Positions 40,136 through 53,012 of a stretch of DNA of 54,089 nt are shown in pieces. The notes beneath the pieces were generated by a model that was not told the DNA's origin, did no database searches, and saw only the letters and a list, made by a program, of their open reading frames with translations. Position numbers and translations under genes: made by a program. Position 1 is the stretch's first letter; the number at the start of each line of letters is the position of its first letter. Source of the DNA: Pseudomonas sp. GM79 (GTDB lineage Bacteria; Pseudomonadota; Gammaproteobacteria; Pseudomonadales; Pseudomonadaceae); NCBI RefSeq assembly GCF_000282495.1, contig NZ_AKJE01000022.1, positions 1-54,089 on the forward strand. The letters run 5' to 3'.

Positions 40136-41206
40136 TCAGGCGCTCTGTGCCGGGCTCATGGCCGGGTAATCGATATACCCTTGCGCGCCTGGTGCGTAGA
40201 ACGTGTTTTTGTCCGGCACATTCAGCTCGGCGCCTGTGCGAAAACGCTCGGGCAGGTCGGGGTTGGCGAGGAATGCGCTGCCAAACACCACCGCGTCGGC
40301 CCGGCCCTCAGCGATCAGGGCTTCGGCGGCGTTTTGATCGAGTCCGCCACCGATCAGGTAGCTGCCGTCGAACAGTGGGCGCAACAAGGCGTGGTAGTCG
40401 ACGCTGGCGCCGAACAGGGCAACGTGCAGATAAGCGAGATTCAGTCCGCGCAATTGCTCGACCAGCCAAGTGTAGGTTTCTTGCGGGTTGGCATCGACGA
40501 TGTCATTGAAGTTCATCTCAGGGGAGAGCTTGATGCCGACGCGATCACTGCCAATTTCCGTCGCCATGGCGTTCAACACCTCCAGTACAAAACGAGCACG
40601 GTTTTCAACCGATCCACCGTACTCATCCGTGCGCTGATTGCTACTCGTCGAGAGAAACTGTTCAGGCAGATACCCCGAAGCGGCATGCAGCTCGACACCG
40701 TCGAAACCGGCCTCGATGGCCAGGCGTGCGGCCTGACGGTAGCCCTCGATGACCGCGGCAATCTCGACCACGGTCAGCGCCTGTGGGGTGACGAAATCCT
40801 GAAGACCTGAGGCTGTCCAGGTCTGGCCGGCGGGTTTGATCGCGGAGGGGGCCTGTGGCAGGGCGCCGCCAGGCAACAGCGAAGGGTGCGATATGCGTCC
40901 GCAGTGCATCAATTGCATGAAGATCCGACCGCCGCGAGCATGTACGGCCTCGGTGACGTGCTTCCAGGCGGCCACTTGCTCGGCGGTTTCGATACCGGGA
41001 GTACGCACGTAACCCTTGCCCAAGGCCACAGGGAACACCCCTTCAGAGATGATCAACCCGGCACCGGCGCGCTGCGCGTAGTAGGTCGGGACCAGCTCGG
41101 TAGGCACCCCGTAATCATCGGAACGCGAACGGGTCATCGGGGCCATGACCATGCGGTTGGTCAGTGTATGGCGACCGATCTGGACCTGAGAAAAAAGCGA
41201 ATGCAT
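40136..41206 (-). CDS. Old yellow enzyme family ene-reductase (NemA-like)
   Basis: 356 residues. FMN-dependent TIM barrel: start MHSLFSQVQIGRHTLTNRMVMAPMTR, substrate loop GRIFMQLMHCGRISHPSLLPG, and FDGVELHAASGYLPEQFLS with SNQRTDEYGGSVENRARF. These are the hallmarks of NemA/XenB-type reductases that act on N-ethylmaleimide, nitroesters and enones with NAD(P)H. Cytoplasmic. First gene of a two-gene operon divergent from a LysR regulator. Confidence 0.92.
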   Translation of the reverse strand: MHSLFSQVQIGRHTLTNRMVMAPMTRSRSDDYGVPTELVPTYYAQRAGAGLIISEGVFPVALGKGYVRTPGIETAEQVAAWKHVTEAVHARGGRIFMQLMHCGRISHPSLLPGGALPQAPSAIKPAGQTWTASGLQDFVTPQALTVVEIAAVIEGYRQAARLAIEAGFDGVELHAASGYLPEQFLSTSSNQRTDEYGGSVENRARFVLEVLNAMATEIGSDRVGIKLSPEMNFNDIVDANPQETYTWLVEQLRGLNLAYLHVALFGASVDYHALLRPLFDGSYLIGGGLDQNAAEALIAEGRADAVVFGSAFLANPDLPERFRTGAELNVPDKNTFYAPGAQGYIDYPAMSPAQSA

Positions 41207-41238
41207 TGCGGTACTCCTCGGTAAACGATGTGGCTATC

Positions 41239-41248
41239 ATTGATCAAT
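41239..41248. promoter_or_regulatory. Palindrome in the OYE-lysR gap
   Basis: ATTGATCAAT is a perfect 10-bp palindrome in the 96-bp divergent region and is a possible LysR half-site. Weak on its own. Confidence 0.25.
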
Positions 41249-41302
41249 CCGAATCCGGGATAAACCGGGTAAAACTGAATTGACTGATCCACTGATGGAG
41301 CA

Positions 41303-42190
41303 ATGACATTGGAGTTTCTCAACGACATGGCGTTGTTCGTCGAGGTCGTGAAGGCGCGCAGTTTCCGCCGGGCAGCGGAAGCGATGGGGATGCCGAATTC
41401 GACGCTGTCGCGCCGGATAAGTGGCCTCGAGAAGGAAATCGGGCTAAGGCTTTTGCATCGCACCACGCGCAAGATCGAGCTGACCGAGGCGGGGCAGTTG
41501 TACTTCGATCGCTGCAAACGCATCGTCGAAGAAGCCCGGCTTGCGCATGAGCAGCTCGGCGAAATGCTTGCCCGACCCAGCGGTGTACTGCGGGCTTCAC
41601 TCCCGGTGGATTTCGCCAATATCTACCTGGCGCCGCTGATCGCGGAGTTTGCCCGGTTGTATCCCGGTATCAGCTTCGAGTTCGATCTGACCCCGCGTCA
41701 GGTCGATCTGGTGAGTGAACCGGTTGATGTGGTCATTCGCATGGGCGAACCCGCGAGTTCGAACCTGATCGCCCGTAAGCTCGCCAGTTTGCGCCGCGGC
41801 CTGTATGCCTCACCCCGTTATCTCGAACTGCACGGTGATCCGATTCAACCCACGGACCTGACCCGCCACGAATGCCTGCGTATGCGCGGCACGCGCGCCG
41901 ACCGCTGGATACTCTCCGGCAGTGAAGGGGAGGTGGAGGTTGAGGTTGGCGGTCGATTCGAACTCAACAGCGTGGGAATGATTCGACGTCTGGCGACGCT
42001 GGACCTGGGTATCGCGTTATTGGGGGAAGGTATCGTTGCGCAAGACCTCGCCGATGGCACACTGCGCAGAGTCTTGCCGCAGTGGCAGGCTTCACCCGTC
42101 TCGGTTTACGCCCTCACCGAGACGCGGCTGTTGCCGGCGAAAACCCAGCGGTTTATCGAGTTTCTGCGTGAGCGGCTTCAGGATGCGTAG
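41303..42190 (+). CDS. LysR-family transcriptional regulator (CrgA/AaeR-like)
   Basis: 295 residues. HTH region ARSFRRAAEAMGMPNSTLSRRISGLEKEIG. The ISGLEKEIGLRLLHRTTRKIELTEAG linker and ASLPVDFANIYLAPLIAEF effector start are typical of the CrgA subgroup that often controls oxidoreductases. ATG 41303 follows GGAG closely; MALFVEVV at 41327 is an alternative start. Divergent from the ene-reductase operon, its likely target. Confidence 0.92.
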   Translation: MTLEFLNDMALFVEVVKARSFRRAAEAMGMPNSTLSRRISGLEKEIGLRLLHRTTRKIELTEAGQLYFDRCKRIVEEARLAHEQLGEMLARPSGVLRASLPVDFANIYLAPLIAEFARLYPGISFEFDLTPRQVDLVSEPVDVVIRMGEPASSNLIARKLASLRRGLYASPRYLELHGDPIQPTDLTRHECLRMRGTRADRWILSGSEGEVEVEVGGRFELNSVGMIRRLATLDLGIALLGEGIVAQDLADGTLRRVLPQWQASPVSVYALTETRLLPAKTQRFIEFLRERLQDA

Positions 42191-42384
42191 CGTTCCGGGC
42201 AGTTCATGGAGTGGGCTCTTTCTCTAATCTCATGCAAAATCACGGGTACAACGTACTCACCGCGTATTGATCGCAGATCCTGCATCAAGCGCCCTGAAAT
42301 AAAGATGTTAAGCACGTATTGTGGATTATCGACCGCGCTAATGCAGTGCAACGAGAACCAATACGAAAAACCATTTTGAGATGA

Positions 42385-44154
42385 ATGATGTCCTTGAGCC
42401 CAACATCCAGTCACCCATCACCCGCCGGCGGTAACAGCATGATTGAGGTCACCGAGGTTTCCATTGCCCAACTGCGTGCTGCGCTCGAATCGGGCCAGAC
42501 GACGGCGGTTGAACTGGTTCAGGCCTATCTCGCCAGAATCGACGCCTACGACGGCCCCGACACGCCCACCGCCCTCAACGCAGTGGTGGTTCGCAACCCC
42601 GATGCGCTCAAGGAAGCGCAGGCGTCCGATGCCCGTCGGGCCAAGGGCGAATCGCTGGGGCCGCTCGATGGCATTCCCTATACGGCCAAGGACAGTTATC
42701 TGGTGAAGGGGCTCACCGCAGCCTCCGGAAGTCCCGCCTTCGCGAACCTGATTGCTTATCGCGATGCGTTCACCATCGAACGGCTTCGTGCCGCTGGCGC
42801 AATTTGCCTGGGCAAGACCAATATGCCGCCCATGGCCAACGGCGGCATGCAGCGCGGGGTGTATGGCCGGGCCGAGAGCCCGTACAACGCTGACTATCTC
42901 ACCGCCCCCTTCGCCTCGGGCTCATCGAATGGCGCCGGTACTGCAACCGCCGCCAGCTTCGCGGCATTTGGCCTCGCCGAAGAAACCTGGTCGAGCGGAC
43001 GTGGCCCTGCGTCGAACAATGGTTTGTGTGCCTATACGCCTTCGCGCGGAGTGATCTCGGTGCGCGGGAACTGGCCGTTAACGCCGACCATGGACGTTGT
43101 CGTGCCGTTTGCCAGAACCATGGCCGACCTGCTCGAAGTGCTCGACGTGGTGGTGGCGGATGATCCCGACACACGAGGCGATCTGTGGCGGATGCAACCT
43201 TGGGTGCCCATCCCGAGTGTCGCCTCGGTGCGTCCCGCTTCCTATGGGTCGCTTGCCGCGAATACCGATGCCCTCGCTGGCAAACGCTTCGGCGTTCCTC
43301 GTATGTACATCAACGCGGATCCCGATGCCGGCACGAGCGATGCGCCGGGTATCGGTGGTCCGACGGGCCAGCGAATCAACACCCGTCCCTCGGTTATCGG
43401 GCTCTGGGAAGAGGCTCGCAAGGCACTCGAAGCCTTTGGGGCCGAAGTGATCGAGGTCGATTTCCCGCTGGTCTCCAATTGCGAGGGTGATCGTCCTGGA
43501 GCACCGACGGTGTTCAACCGCGGCCTGGTTTCCAAAGAGTTCCTTCACCATGAGTTGTGGGATCTGACGGCTTGGGCGTTCGACGATTTTCTGCAGGCCA
43601 ACGGCGATCCAAAACTCAATCGCCTGGTCGATGTGAACGGGCCGCTGATTTTCCCGCACGACCCGGGGACGCTGCCCAACCGTGAGGGCGACCTTGCCGC
43701 TGGCATGGACGAGTATGTGCGGATGGCCGAGCGCGGCATCACCCCCTGGGACAAGATCGCCACGGTGCCGGACGGGCTACGCGGCCTTGAGCAGACGCGC
43801 CGAATCGATCTTGAAGACTGGATGGATCGGTTGGGGCTCGACGCAGTGATCTTCCCGACGGTGGCCGACGTTGGGCCGGCGAATGCCGATGTCGATCCGA
43901 AGTCTGCGGACATCGCATGGAGTAACGGTGTCTGGGTCGCCAACGGCAATCTCGCCATCCGCCACTTGGGGGTTCCCACGGTCACGGTGCCGATGGGAAT
44001 CATGCCGGACATCGGCATGCCCGTCGGACTGACCTTCGCCGGTCGGGCCTATGACGATTCGACGCTGCTGCGCTTGGCTTCGGCGTTTGAGTCGACGGGG
44101 ACGAAGCGATTGATCCCGCCGCGAACCCCACCGTTGTCGGGTGGTCAGAAATAG
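42385..44154 (+). CDS. Amidase-signature family hydrolase
   Basis: 589 residues; possible starts at 42385, 42388 or 42439, the last just before the conserved domain. The Ser-cisSer-Lys triad is recognisable: Lys102 in GIPYTAKDSY, Ser180 in ASGSSNGAG, and nucleophile Ser204. The usual GTDTGGSIRxP loop here reads EETWSSGRGPA, so the Gly-Gly before the nucleophile is Trp-Ser. The C-terminus VTVPMGIMPDIGMPVGLTF is standard. No signal peptide. A hydrolase of amides or ureides; substrate unknown. A strong hairpin follows the stop. Confidence 0.88.
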   Translation: MMSLSPTSSHPSPAGGNSMIEVTEVSIAQLRAALESGQTTAVELVQAYLARIDAYDGPDTPTALNAVVVRNPDALKEAQASDARRAKGESLGPLDGIPYTAKDSYLVKGLTAASGSPAFANLIAYRDAFTIERLRAAGAICLGKTNMPPMANGGMQRGVYGRAESPYNADYLTAPFASGSSNGAGTATAASFAAFGLAEETWSSGRGPASNNGLCAYTPSRGVISVRGNWPLTPTMDVVVPFARTMADLLEVLDVVVADDPDTRGDLWRMQPWVPIPSVASVRPASYGSLAANTDALAGKRFGVPRMYINADPDAGTSDAPGIGGPTGQRINTRPSVIGLWEEARKALEAFGAEVIEVDFPLVSNCEGDRPGAPTVFNRGLVSKEFLHHELWDLTAWAFDDFLQANGDPKLNRLVDVNGPLIFPHDPGTLPNREGDLAAGMDEYVRMAERGITPWDKIATVPDGLRGLEQTRRIDLEDWMDRLGLDAVIFPTVADVGPANADVDPKSADIAWSNGVWVANGNLAIRHLGVPTVTVPMGIMPDIGMPVGLTFAGRAYDDSTLLRLASAFESTGTKRLIPPRTPPLSGGQK

Positions 44155-44157
44155 GAA

Positions 44158-44196
44158 GGGCGGGATTGGCGCACGGCACACGCGCCAATCCCGCCC
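44158..44196 (+). terminator. Strong hairpin after the amidase gene
   Basis: A perfect 15-bp stem, GGGCGGGATTGGCGC (44158-44172) with GCGCCAATCCCGCCC (44182-44196), and a 9-nt loop, 3 bp after the stop. There is no U-run, so it may be a non-canonical terminator or 3'-end stabiliser. Confidence 0.6.
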
Positions 44197-44340
44197 GGTA
44201 ACGGTAAGCCAGAGCAGTCTGGCTGCACTCAAACCGTCGCTCGCAAAAATAGTGTGCAGCGCAGCCGATGTGTATTCCCGGCAAAGGTGCAGTGTCTTGT
44301 CTTTCTAACGCAGTCCTGTCCAGGTTGAAGGGTGGATTTC

Positions 44341-44415
44341 ATGAACAACATCATCTACATCGTCGGGGTAGTTGTTATCGTCGTGGTTATCCTGTCGTTC
44401 CTCGGGTTTGCATAG
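44341..44415 (+). CDS. 24-residue single-helix membrane peptide
   Basis: ATG 44341 to TAG 44413: MNNIIYIVGVVVIVVVILSF then LGFA. One hydrophobic helix spans nearly the whole peptide. GAAGGGTGGA lies 9 nt or so upstream. It resembles the very small Val/Ile-rich membrane peptides common in Pseudomonas. Function unknown. Confidence 0.5.
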   Translation: MNNIIYIVGVVVIVVVILSFLGFA

Positions 44416-44469
44416 CCTCCAAGACCCTGCAAAAGCCAGTTTCCCTGGCAGCCGTCCCGATGCGCTCGG

Positions 44470-45210
44470 CTATCGGCCCAGCAGAGGTGCCAGCAGTGCA
44501 CACATGCTGCGCCAGTGCGAACCCTCCCAGTAAACCCGTTGGCAGGCTTCGCAGCGCAGGAAGTGCGAATAGAGGGCGCCAACGCGGGGCGGCACCTGCA
44601 ACCGGGCCACTTCCGGGCTGATCTCGTGCAGCGGCAGATTGCAGTGCAGGCACAGGCTGAATGGCCGCGCAGTACGCGCCAGGTCGAGGCGCTCGTACAA
44701 TTCGCGCAGCTGCAGCGACGGTTTCAGGGCATGCACGTAACAGCCGTGGCTGATGATCCGCCGTTTGAGCAGTTCGCGGTCGCGGGTTAGCACAATGCGT
44801 CCTTGCTGCGCTGCGATCTCGGCGATCTCGCCGTCCTCGAAGCCATTGTCGTAGAGGGTGTCGAAGCCGCTCATGCGCAGCAGGTTGGCCAGCCCGCCAA
44901 GGTGCGCATCAGCGATAAAGCGCAGTACCCGTAAAGGTTGCGCACGAACCTTGAGCAGCGGGCTAATGTCCAGCGCTTCGAACTTGGGATACACCGCCAG
45001 CCGGTCATTGTCGAAAATCACCCGCTCCAAGCCCACCGACTCGCCATTGAGCAGCACCAACTCGACCTCGGTGTGCGGTATTCCGAGCGCTTCGATCATG
45101 TGCTTGACCGTCGCCCCGCGTGCGCACTCGCAGGTGAAGGACTGCCGCCGCCGGTCGGCCGGCAGGAAATCGTTGAGCTCCTCGTAGAAGCGGAAGGTTG
45201 CACGGGTCAT
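44470..45210 (-). CDS. Mut7-C RNase-domain protein with ubiquitin-like N-terminus
   Basis: 246 residues. Residues 1-85 form the Mut7-C ubiquitin-like (ThiS/MoaD-type beta-grasp) domain: ATFRFYEELNDFLP, ATVKHMIEALGIPHTEVELVL and DRLAVYPKFE. Residues 92-240 form the Mut7-C PIN-like RNase domain: RFIADAHLGGLANLLRMSGFD with the acidic Asp, DGEIAEIAAQQGRIVLTRDREL, and a zinc ribbon CLHC...CEAC. Bacterial members are predicted RNases; the substrate is unknown. Start after the A/T-rich AACATG region at 45210. Confidence 0.9.
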   Translation of the reverse strand: MTRATFRFYEELNDFLPADRRRQSFTCECARGATVKHMIEALGIPHTEVELVLLNGESVGLERVIFDNDRLAVYPKFEALDISPLLKVRAQPLRVLRFIADAHLGGLANLLRMSGFDTLYDNGFEDGEIAEIAAQQGRIVLTRDRELLKRRIISHGCYVHALKPSLQLRELYERLDLARTARPFSLCLHCNLPLHEISPEVARLQVPPRVGALYSHFLRCEACQRVYWEGSHWRSMCALLAPLLGR

Positions 45211-45241
45211 GTTAAACAGTATGGCAGGGCTGCAGCGCTGG

Positions 45242-45721
45242 TTAACCTTTCAACGCCGCTTCAATCGCAGCGATGTCGATCTTGCCCATCCCCATCATGG
45301 CGTCGAATGCACGCTTGGCCGCCGCTCGATCAGGATTGGCTATCGCGGCGGTCAGCACGCGTGGCGTGATCTGCCACGACAGTCCCCACTTGTCCTTGCA
45401 CCAGCCGCATACATTTTCCTGGCCGCCGTTTCCGACGATCGCTTTCCACAAGCGGTCGGTTTCGGCCTGGTCGTCGGTCGCCACCTGGAACGAGAAAGCC
45501 TCGTTGTGCTTGATCTCCGGCCCGCCGTTCAGCCCCAGACAAGGGATACCCATCACCGTGAACTCCACCGTCAAGACATCGCCCTGTTTGCCCGCCGGAT
45601 AGTCGCCAGGCGCGCGAAGGACAGTTCCCACGGCGCTGTCCGGGAATGTCTGGGCGTAGAACGTCGCAGCGTCCAGCGCGGTGCCGTCGTACCAGAGACA
45701 GATCGTGTTCTTGCTGATCAT
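45242..45721 (-). CDS. VOC-family protein (PhnB/3-demethylubiquinone-methyltransferase-like)
   Basis: 159 residues. Glyoxalase/VOC fold of the PF06983 type: start ISKNTICLWYDGTALDAATFYAQTFPDS, centre GIPCLGLNGGPEIKHNEAFS, end CGWCKDKWGLSWQITPRVL. Despite the family's historical name, these are not proven methyltransferases; functions are mostly unknown. Ribosome site GGAGAACCAAG upstream. Possibly co-transcribed with the Mut7-C gene 31 bp downstream. Confidence 0.9.
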   Translation of the reverse strand: MISKNTICLWYDGTALDAATFYAQTFPDSAVGTVLRAPGDYPAGKQGDVLTVEFTVMGIPCLGLNGGPEIKHNEAFSFQVATDDQAETDRLWKAIVGNGGQENVCGWCKDKWGLSWQITPRVLTAAIANPDRAAAKRAFDAMMGMGKIDIAAIEAALKG

Positions 45722-45829
45722 CTTGGTTCTCCAGAATTGGCGTGTTATTCAGTGCCCTCGGTCATGACCGACGGGTGTTTGTTCAGACGATTGACCGCGA
45801 ACAGAATGGACCGTTTCGATGACGCTCTA

Positions 45830-46126
45830 TTAATTTTTGCACTCCGACAACACTACCTGGCAGGTATTGGGCGTACCCCCGGATCGGCCAGCATAACGAA
45901 TGCAATTATCCATGGATTTTTTGCGAGCCATGCTCAAGGTATCGCCCCAAGCCAGGCCGCCCTCGCCGGCAGTGGGTATCGCTTTTGCGTAGCAGTTTGA
46001 GCCTGTATTTGAGGCTGAATAGCGAGCCGTGGAAGCTTTGCCTGCACATCCCGCCATCAGCGCCAGGTTGATCGCGAGCAGGGAGGGCAGGACCCATGAC
46101 GAACACTGGTGCGCTTTTCCGGTCAT
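45830..46126 (-). CDS. Hypothetical small lipoprotein
   Basis: 98 residues with a lipoprotein signal (LPSLLAINLALMAGC, Cys about 27); AGGGG 7 nt before the ATG. The mature part has four further cysteines (NCYAKAIP, DNCIRYAG, NTCQVVLSEC), suggesting two disulfide bonds in the periplasm. No named family recognised. Confidence 0.7.
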   Translation of the reverse strand: MTGKAHQCSSWVLPSLLAINLALMAGCAGKASTARYSASNTGSNCYAKAIPTAGEGGLAWGDTLSMARKKSMDNCIRYAGRSGGTPNTCQVVLSECKN

Positions 46127-46259
46127 CCCGTTTCCCCTGAGGCTAGAGGCGTGTTTGTGCTGGTGCTCTACTCAGATTAGTCGACCCATGGCCGTGGCTT
46201 CGCTACTATTTTCATAGTTTGCAAAGTCACAACCGTCGCTTGATCAGAGGAGACGCAGC

Positions 46260-46652
46260 ATGGACCGATTCACCGGCGGTTGCCTGTGCGGCAACGTCCG
46301 AATCGAGGCGTCGGGACACCCATACCGGGTCGGCCTTTGCCACTGTCTCGATTGCCGCAAACATCATGGGGCTCTGTTTCACGCCTGCGCGATATTCCCT
46401 CAGGACGCGGTGACGATCGAGGGCGAAACACGCGACTATGCCGGGCGGTTTTTCTGTCCTCGCTGCGGCTCCTCCGTTTTCGCCCGCACCGGCGACGAAA
46501 TCGAAGTGAGCCTGGGATCCCTGGATACCCCTGACCAACTGACACCTACCTACGAAAGCTGGATCGTGCGTCGCGAATCCTGGTTGCCGCCGTTTCCGCT
46601 AACGCGACGATACGAGCACGATCGTGACGCCACGGGGCGCTTTGAGGAGTAG
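46260..46652 (+). CDS. GFA/CENP-V-type zinc-binding protein
   Basis: 130 residues. Zinc ligands are GGCLCGNVRIEA, LCHCLDCRKHHGALFHA and FFCPRCGSSVFA, with the CENP-V/GFA beta-tent fold. The family was named after glutathione-dependent formaldehyde-activating enzyme, but most members have no proven activity. ATG 46260 follows AGAGGAGACGCAGC. Confidence 0.92.
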   Translation: MDRFTGGCLCGNVRIEASGHPYRVGLCHCLDCRKHHGALFHACAIFPQDAVTIEGETRDYAGRFFCPRCGSSVFARTGDEIEVSLGSLDTPDQLTPTYESWIVRRESWLPPFPLTRRYEHDRDATGRFEE

Positions 46653-46695
46653 GTCGGATGTACGGTGCGAAGACGCCGAGAACGGACACCGCCGT

Positions 46696-46845
46696 GTGGC
46701 CGAAGAGATCAATCGGCATATCCAGCAGATTTACGACGAGGCGCGGCTGGTCGAAAGCCTGGCCAACTCTGCGCAAGAAGACTCAGGCTGGCTTTCGCTT
46801 CTCTCGAATGAACTGAACGGGCTGGTGGGGCGCTTCAAGTCGTAG
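46696..46845 (+). CDS. Possible 49-residue hypothetical protein
   Basis: A GTG at 46696 begins VAEEINRHIQQIYDEARLVE, an amphipathic helix, then a tail LSLLSNELNGLVGRFKS. The frame is open back to an ATG at 46624 that overlaps the GFA gene. Neither start has a good ribosome site. Codon use fits Pseudomonas. Function unknown. Confidence 0.4.
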   Translation: MAEEINRHIQQIYDEARLVESLANSAQEDSGWLSLLSNELNGLVGRFKS

Positions 46846-46867
46846 AGGCAAGCCGATAGCTGCCTCT
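46844..46867. terminator. Hairpin between convergent genes
   Basis: AGAGGCA (46844-46850) and TGCCTCT (46861-46867), loop 10 nt, overlapping the stop of the small ORF. Possible terminator; no U-run. Confidence 0.35.
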
Positions 46868-46954
46868 CGTGAGGGGCTGCTATCGACCGAGGCTGTGTAA
46901 AAAACGTTATCTCCAGTTGTCAGGAGAAGTCAGTAGCTCCTCTCCTGGCAAAAC

Positions 46955-51346
<4,392 letters not shown>

Positions 51347-51388
51347 ATACCGCCTCATTCAGCTGGGTGTGCATAAGGATGCAAGGGC

Positions 51389-52546
51389 TCAGGGCTGCTC
51401 AGCGATCTTCTCCAGCGAGGCTAACTGCTTGGCCATGTCCTGATCGCTGTCGGCGAACCGCTCGGCAATTTCCCGGAACCGTTCGGCATTGGCCAGAAAG
51501 GTATCGCAGATGTCTGGGTCGAAATGCGAACCCCGGCCTTCGCGCATAATTTCCACCGCCTGCTCATGGGGCATACCGGGCTTGTACACGCGGCGGCTGA
51601 TCAGCGCATCGTAGACATCCGCCACGGCCATCAAACGGGCGCTGATGGGGATGTCGTCGGTGGCCACCCCTTGCGGATAGCCACTGCCATCCCATTTTTC
51701 CTGGTGGCCATAAGCGATTTCCTTGGCCAGATGAAGGAAGTCGACGCCTATCCCTAACTGATCCTCGGCGTGTTGGATGGCATCGCGCCCCAACGTCGTG
51801 TGGGTCTTCATGATCTCGAACTCTTCCGGAGTGAGACGTCCCGGCTTGAGCAGGATGCGATCGGGAATGCCGATCTTGCCGATATCGTGCAGCGGTGCCG
51901 ACTTGAACAGCAGCTTGATGGTTTCCTCGTCGAGGAAGTGGCGGAAGCGAGGATGCTCGCGCAGTAGCTCGGCCAGCAGTTTGATGTAGTGCTGGGTACG
52001 GCGAATGTGGTTGCCGGTTTCGTTGTCGCGGGTTTCGGCCAGCGATGCCATGGCGTGGATGGTGACGTCCTGGATGGCAATCACTTCGCGGGTGCGGCGC
52101 TGCACCTCCTGCTCCAGGAATTCGTTCTTGTCACGCAGGAAATCCGCAGCCGCCTTGATCTTGATCTGGGTAGCGACCCTGGCCATGAGCACCGGGGGGA
52201 TGATCGGTTTGGTGATGTAGTCCGCGGCGCCCAGGCTCAAGCCGCGAATCTCGTCCTCTGTGGCAGCCATGGAGGTCAGGAAAATGATTGGAATATGGCG
52301 AGTGCGGGGGGCAAGCTGGAGCTGCCCGGCAACCTCGTAGCCGGACAGGCCCGGCATCATGATGTCCAGCAGGATCAGGTCTGGAAGTGGGTCGCTCTGG
52401 AGAAGACGCAACGCTTTCTCGCCGCTGTTGGCTGCCTTGACCCGATAGCTGTCCTTGAGTAACTCGGCTATCAACATCAGGTTGTCGGGGGTGTCGTCGA
52501 CTACCAGAACGGTGGCTGATGGATAAACGCTCTGCATGCTATCCAT
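51389..52546 (-). CDS. HD-GYP response regulator (c-di-GMP phosphodiesterase, RpfG-like)
   Basis: 385 residues from the ATG at 52546 (GGGAG about 9 nt upstream). Receiver domain with phospho-acceptor Asp61 in LILLDIMMPG and Lys in ADYITKPIIP. The HD-GYP domain (about 180-370) has His220-Asp221 in APLHDIGKIGIPD, HTTLGRDAI, and GHQEKWDGSGYPQG containing the GYP motif. These enzymes hydrolyse c-di-GMP. It is upstream of and co-directional with the hybrid kinase, the natural partner for phosphorylation. Confidence 0.93.
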   Translation of the reverse strand: MDSMQSVYPSATVLVVDDTPDNLMLIAELLKDSYRVKAANSGEKALRLLQSDPLPDLILLDIMMPGLSGYEVAGQLQLAPRTRHIPIIFLTSMAATEDEIRGLSLGAADYITKPIIPPVLMARVATQIKIKAAADFLRDKNEFLEQEVQRRTREVIAIQDVTIHAMASLAETRDNETGNHIRRTQHYIKLLAELLREHPRFRHFLDEETIKLLFKSAPLHDIGKIGIPDRILLKPGRLTPEEFEIMKTHTTLGRDAIQHAEDQLGIGVDFLHLAKEIAYGHQEKWDGSGYPQGVATDDIPISARLMAVADVYDALISRRVYKPGMPHEQAVEIMREGRGSHFDPDICDTFLANAERFREIAERFADSDQDMAKQLASLEKIAEQP

Positions 52547-52773
52547 AGATGTTGGCTCCCTAGCCTGACAATTAAGGAGAGGCCGTACATACGCCATTCC
52601 CTTGCTGGCAAGCGTAGCTAGGAAAATCTGCAATCGCTAGGAGAAAGTCGGAGGCTTGTGGGTGTCCGTTTCTGGCTGATTTCTGCCTGTTGCGACTGAC
52701 CGAAATCGGACCCAATGCGGACATCAGGCATCAGTCGTTGACCTGCCTCGCCTGTTATTTCGAGTCACGTCCC

Positions 52774-53010
52774 TTGAGTACCTCACCCAACGCCAAAGAG
52801 GACCTGATCGCAGTACAGAAAGGGCTGGAAGAGGAGGCCCAAAGGCGCCGCGAAGCAGAGATGGCCGCCGCTGAACAATCCACTCCGGATGCGGCCAATA
52901 CCCAAAGTACCAAAAGTCGCCGAGCAGCGATCAGGCAAGGCGACTTTTCGCATGAAAGCCTAAGACGAAGCGACGGCCAATTTGAATCATCTTCAAATTC
53001 TGCCGTTTGA
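52774..53010 (+). CDS. Doubtful 78-residue ORF
   Basis: Only TTG starts are available (52774, or 52690 for 106 residues) and no ribosome site is clear. The translation has a charged helix (NAKEDLIAVQKGLEEEAQRR) and a Ser-rich tail, low complexity overall. It could be a small cytoplasmic protein or a decayed gene end. No family recognised. Confidence 0.3.
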   Translation: MSTSPNAKEDLIAVQKGLEEEAQRRREAEMAAAEQSTPDAANTQSTKSRRAAIRQGDFSHESLRRSDGQFESSSNSAV

Positions 53011-53012
53011 CG

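Noticed and set aside
42178..42414. 78-codon minus-strand frame between the LysR and amidase genes
   Set aside because: It overlaps both neighbouring genes and lacks a ribosome site or recognisable features.
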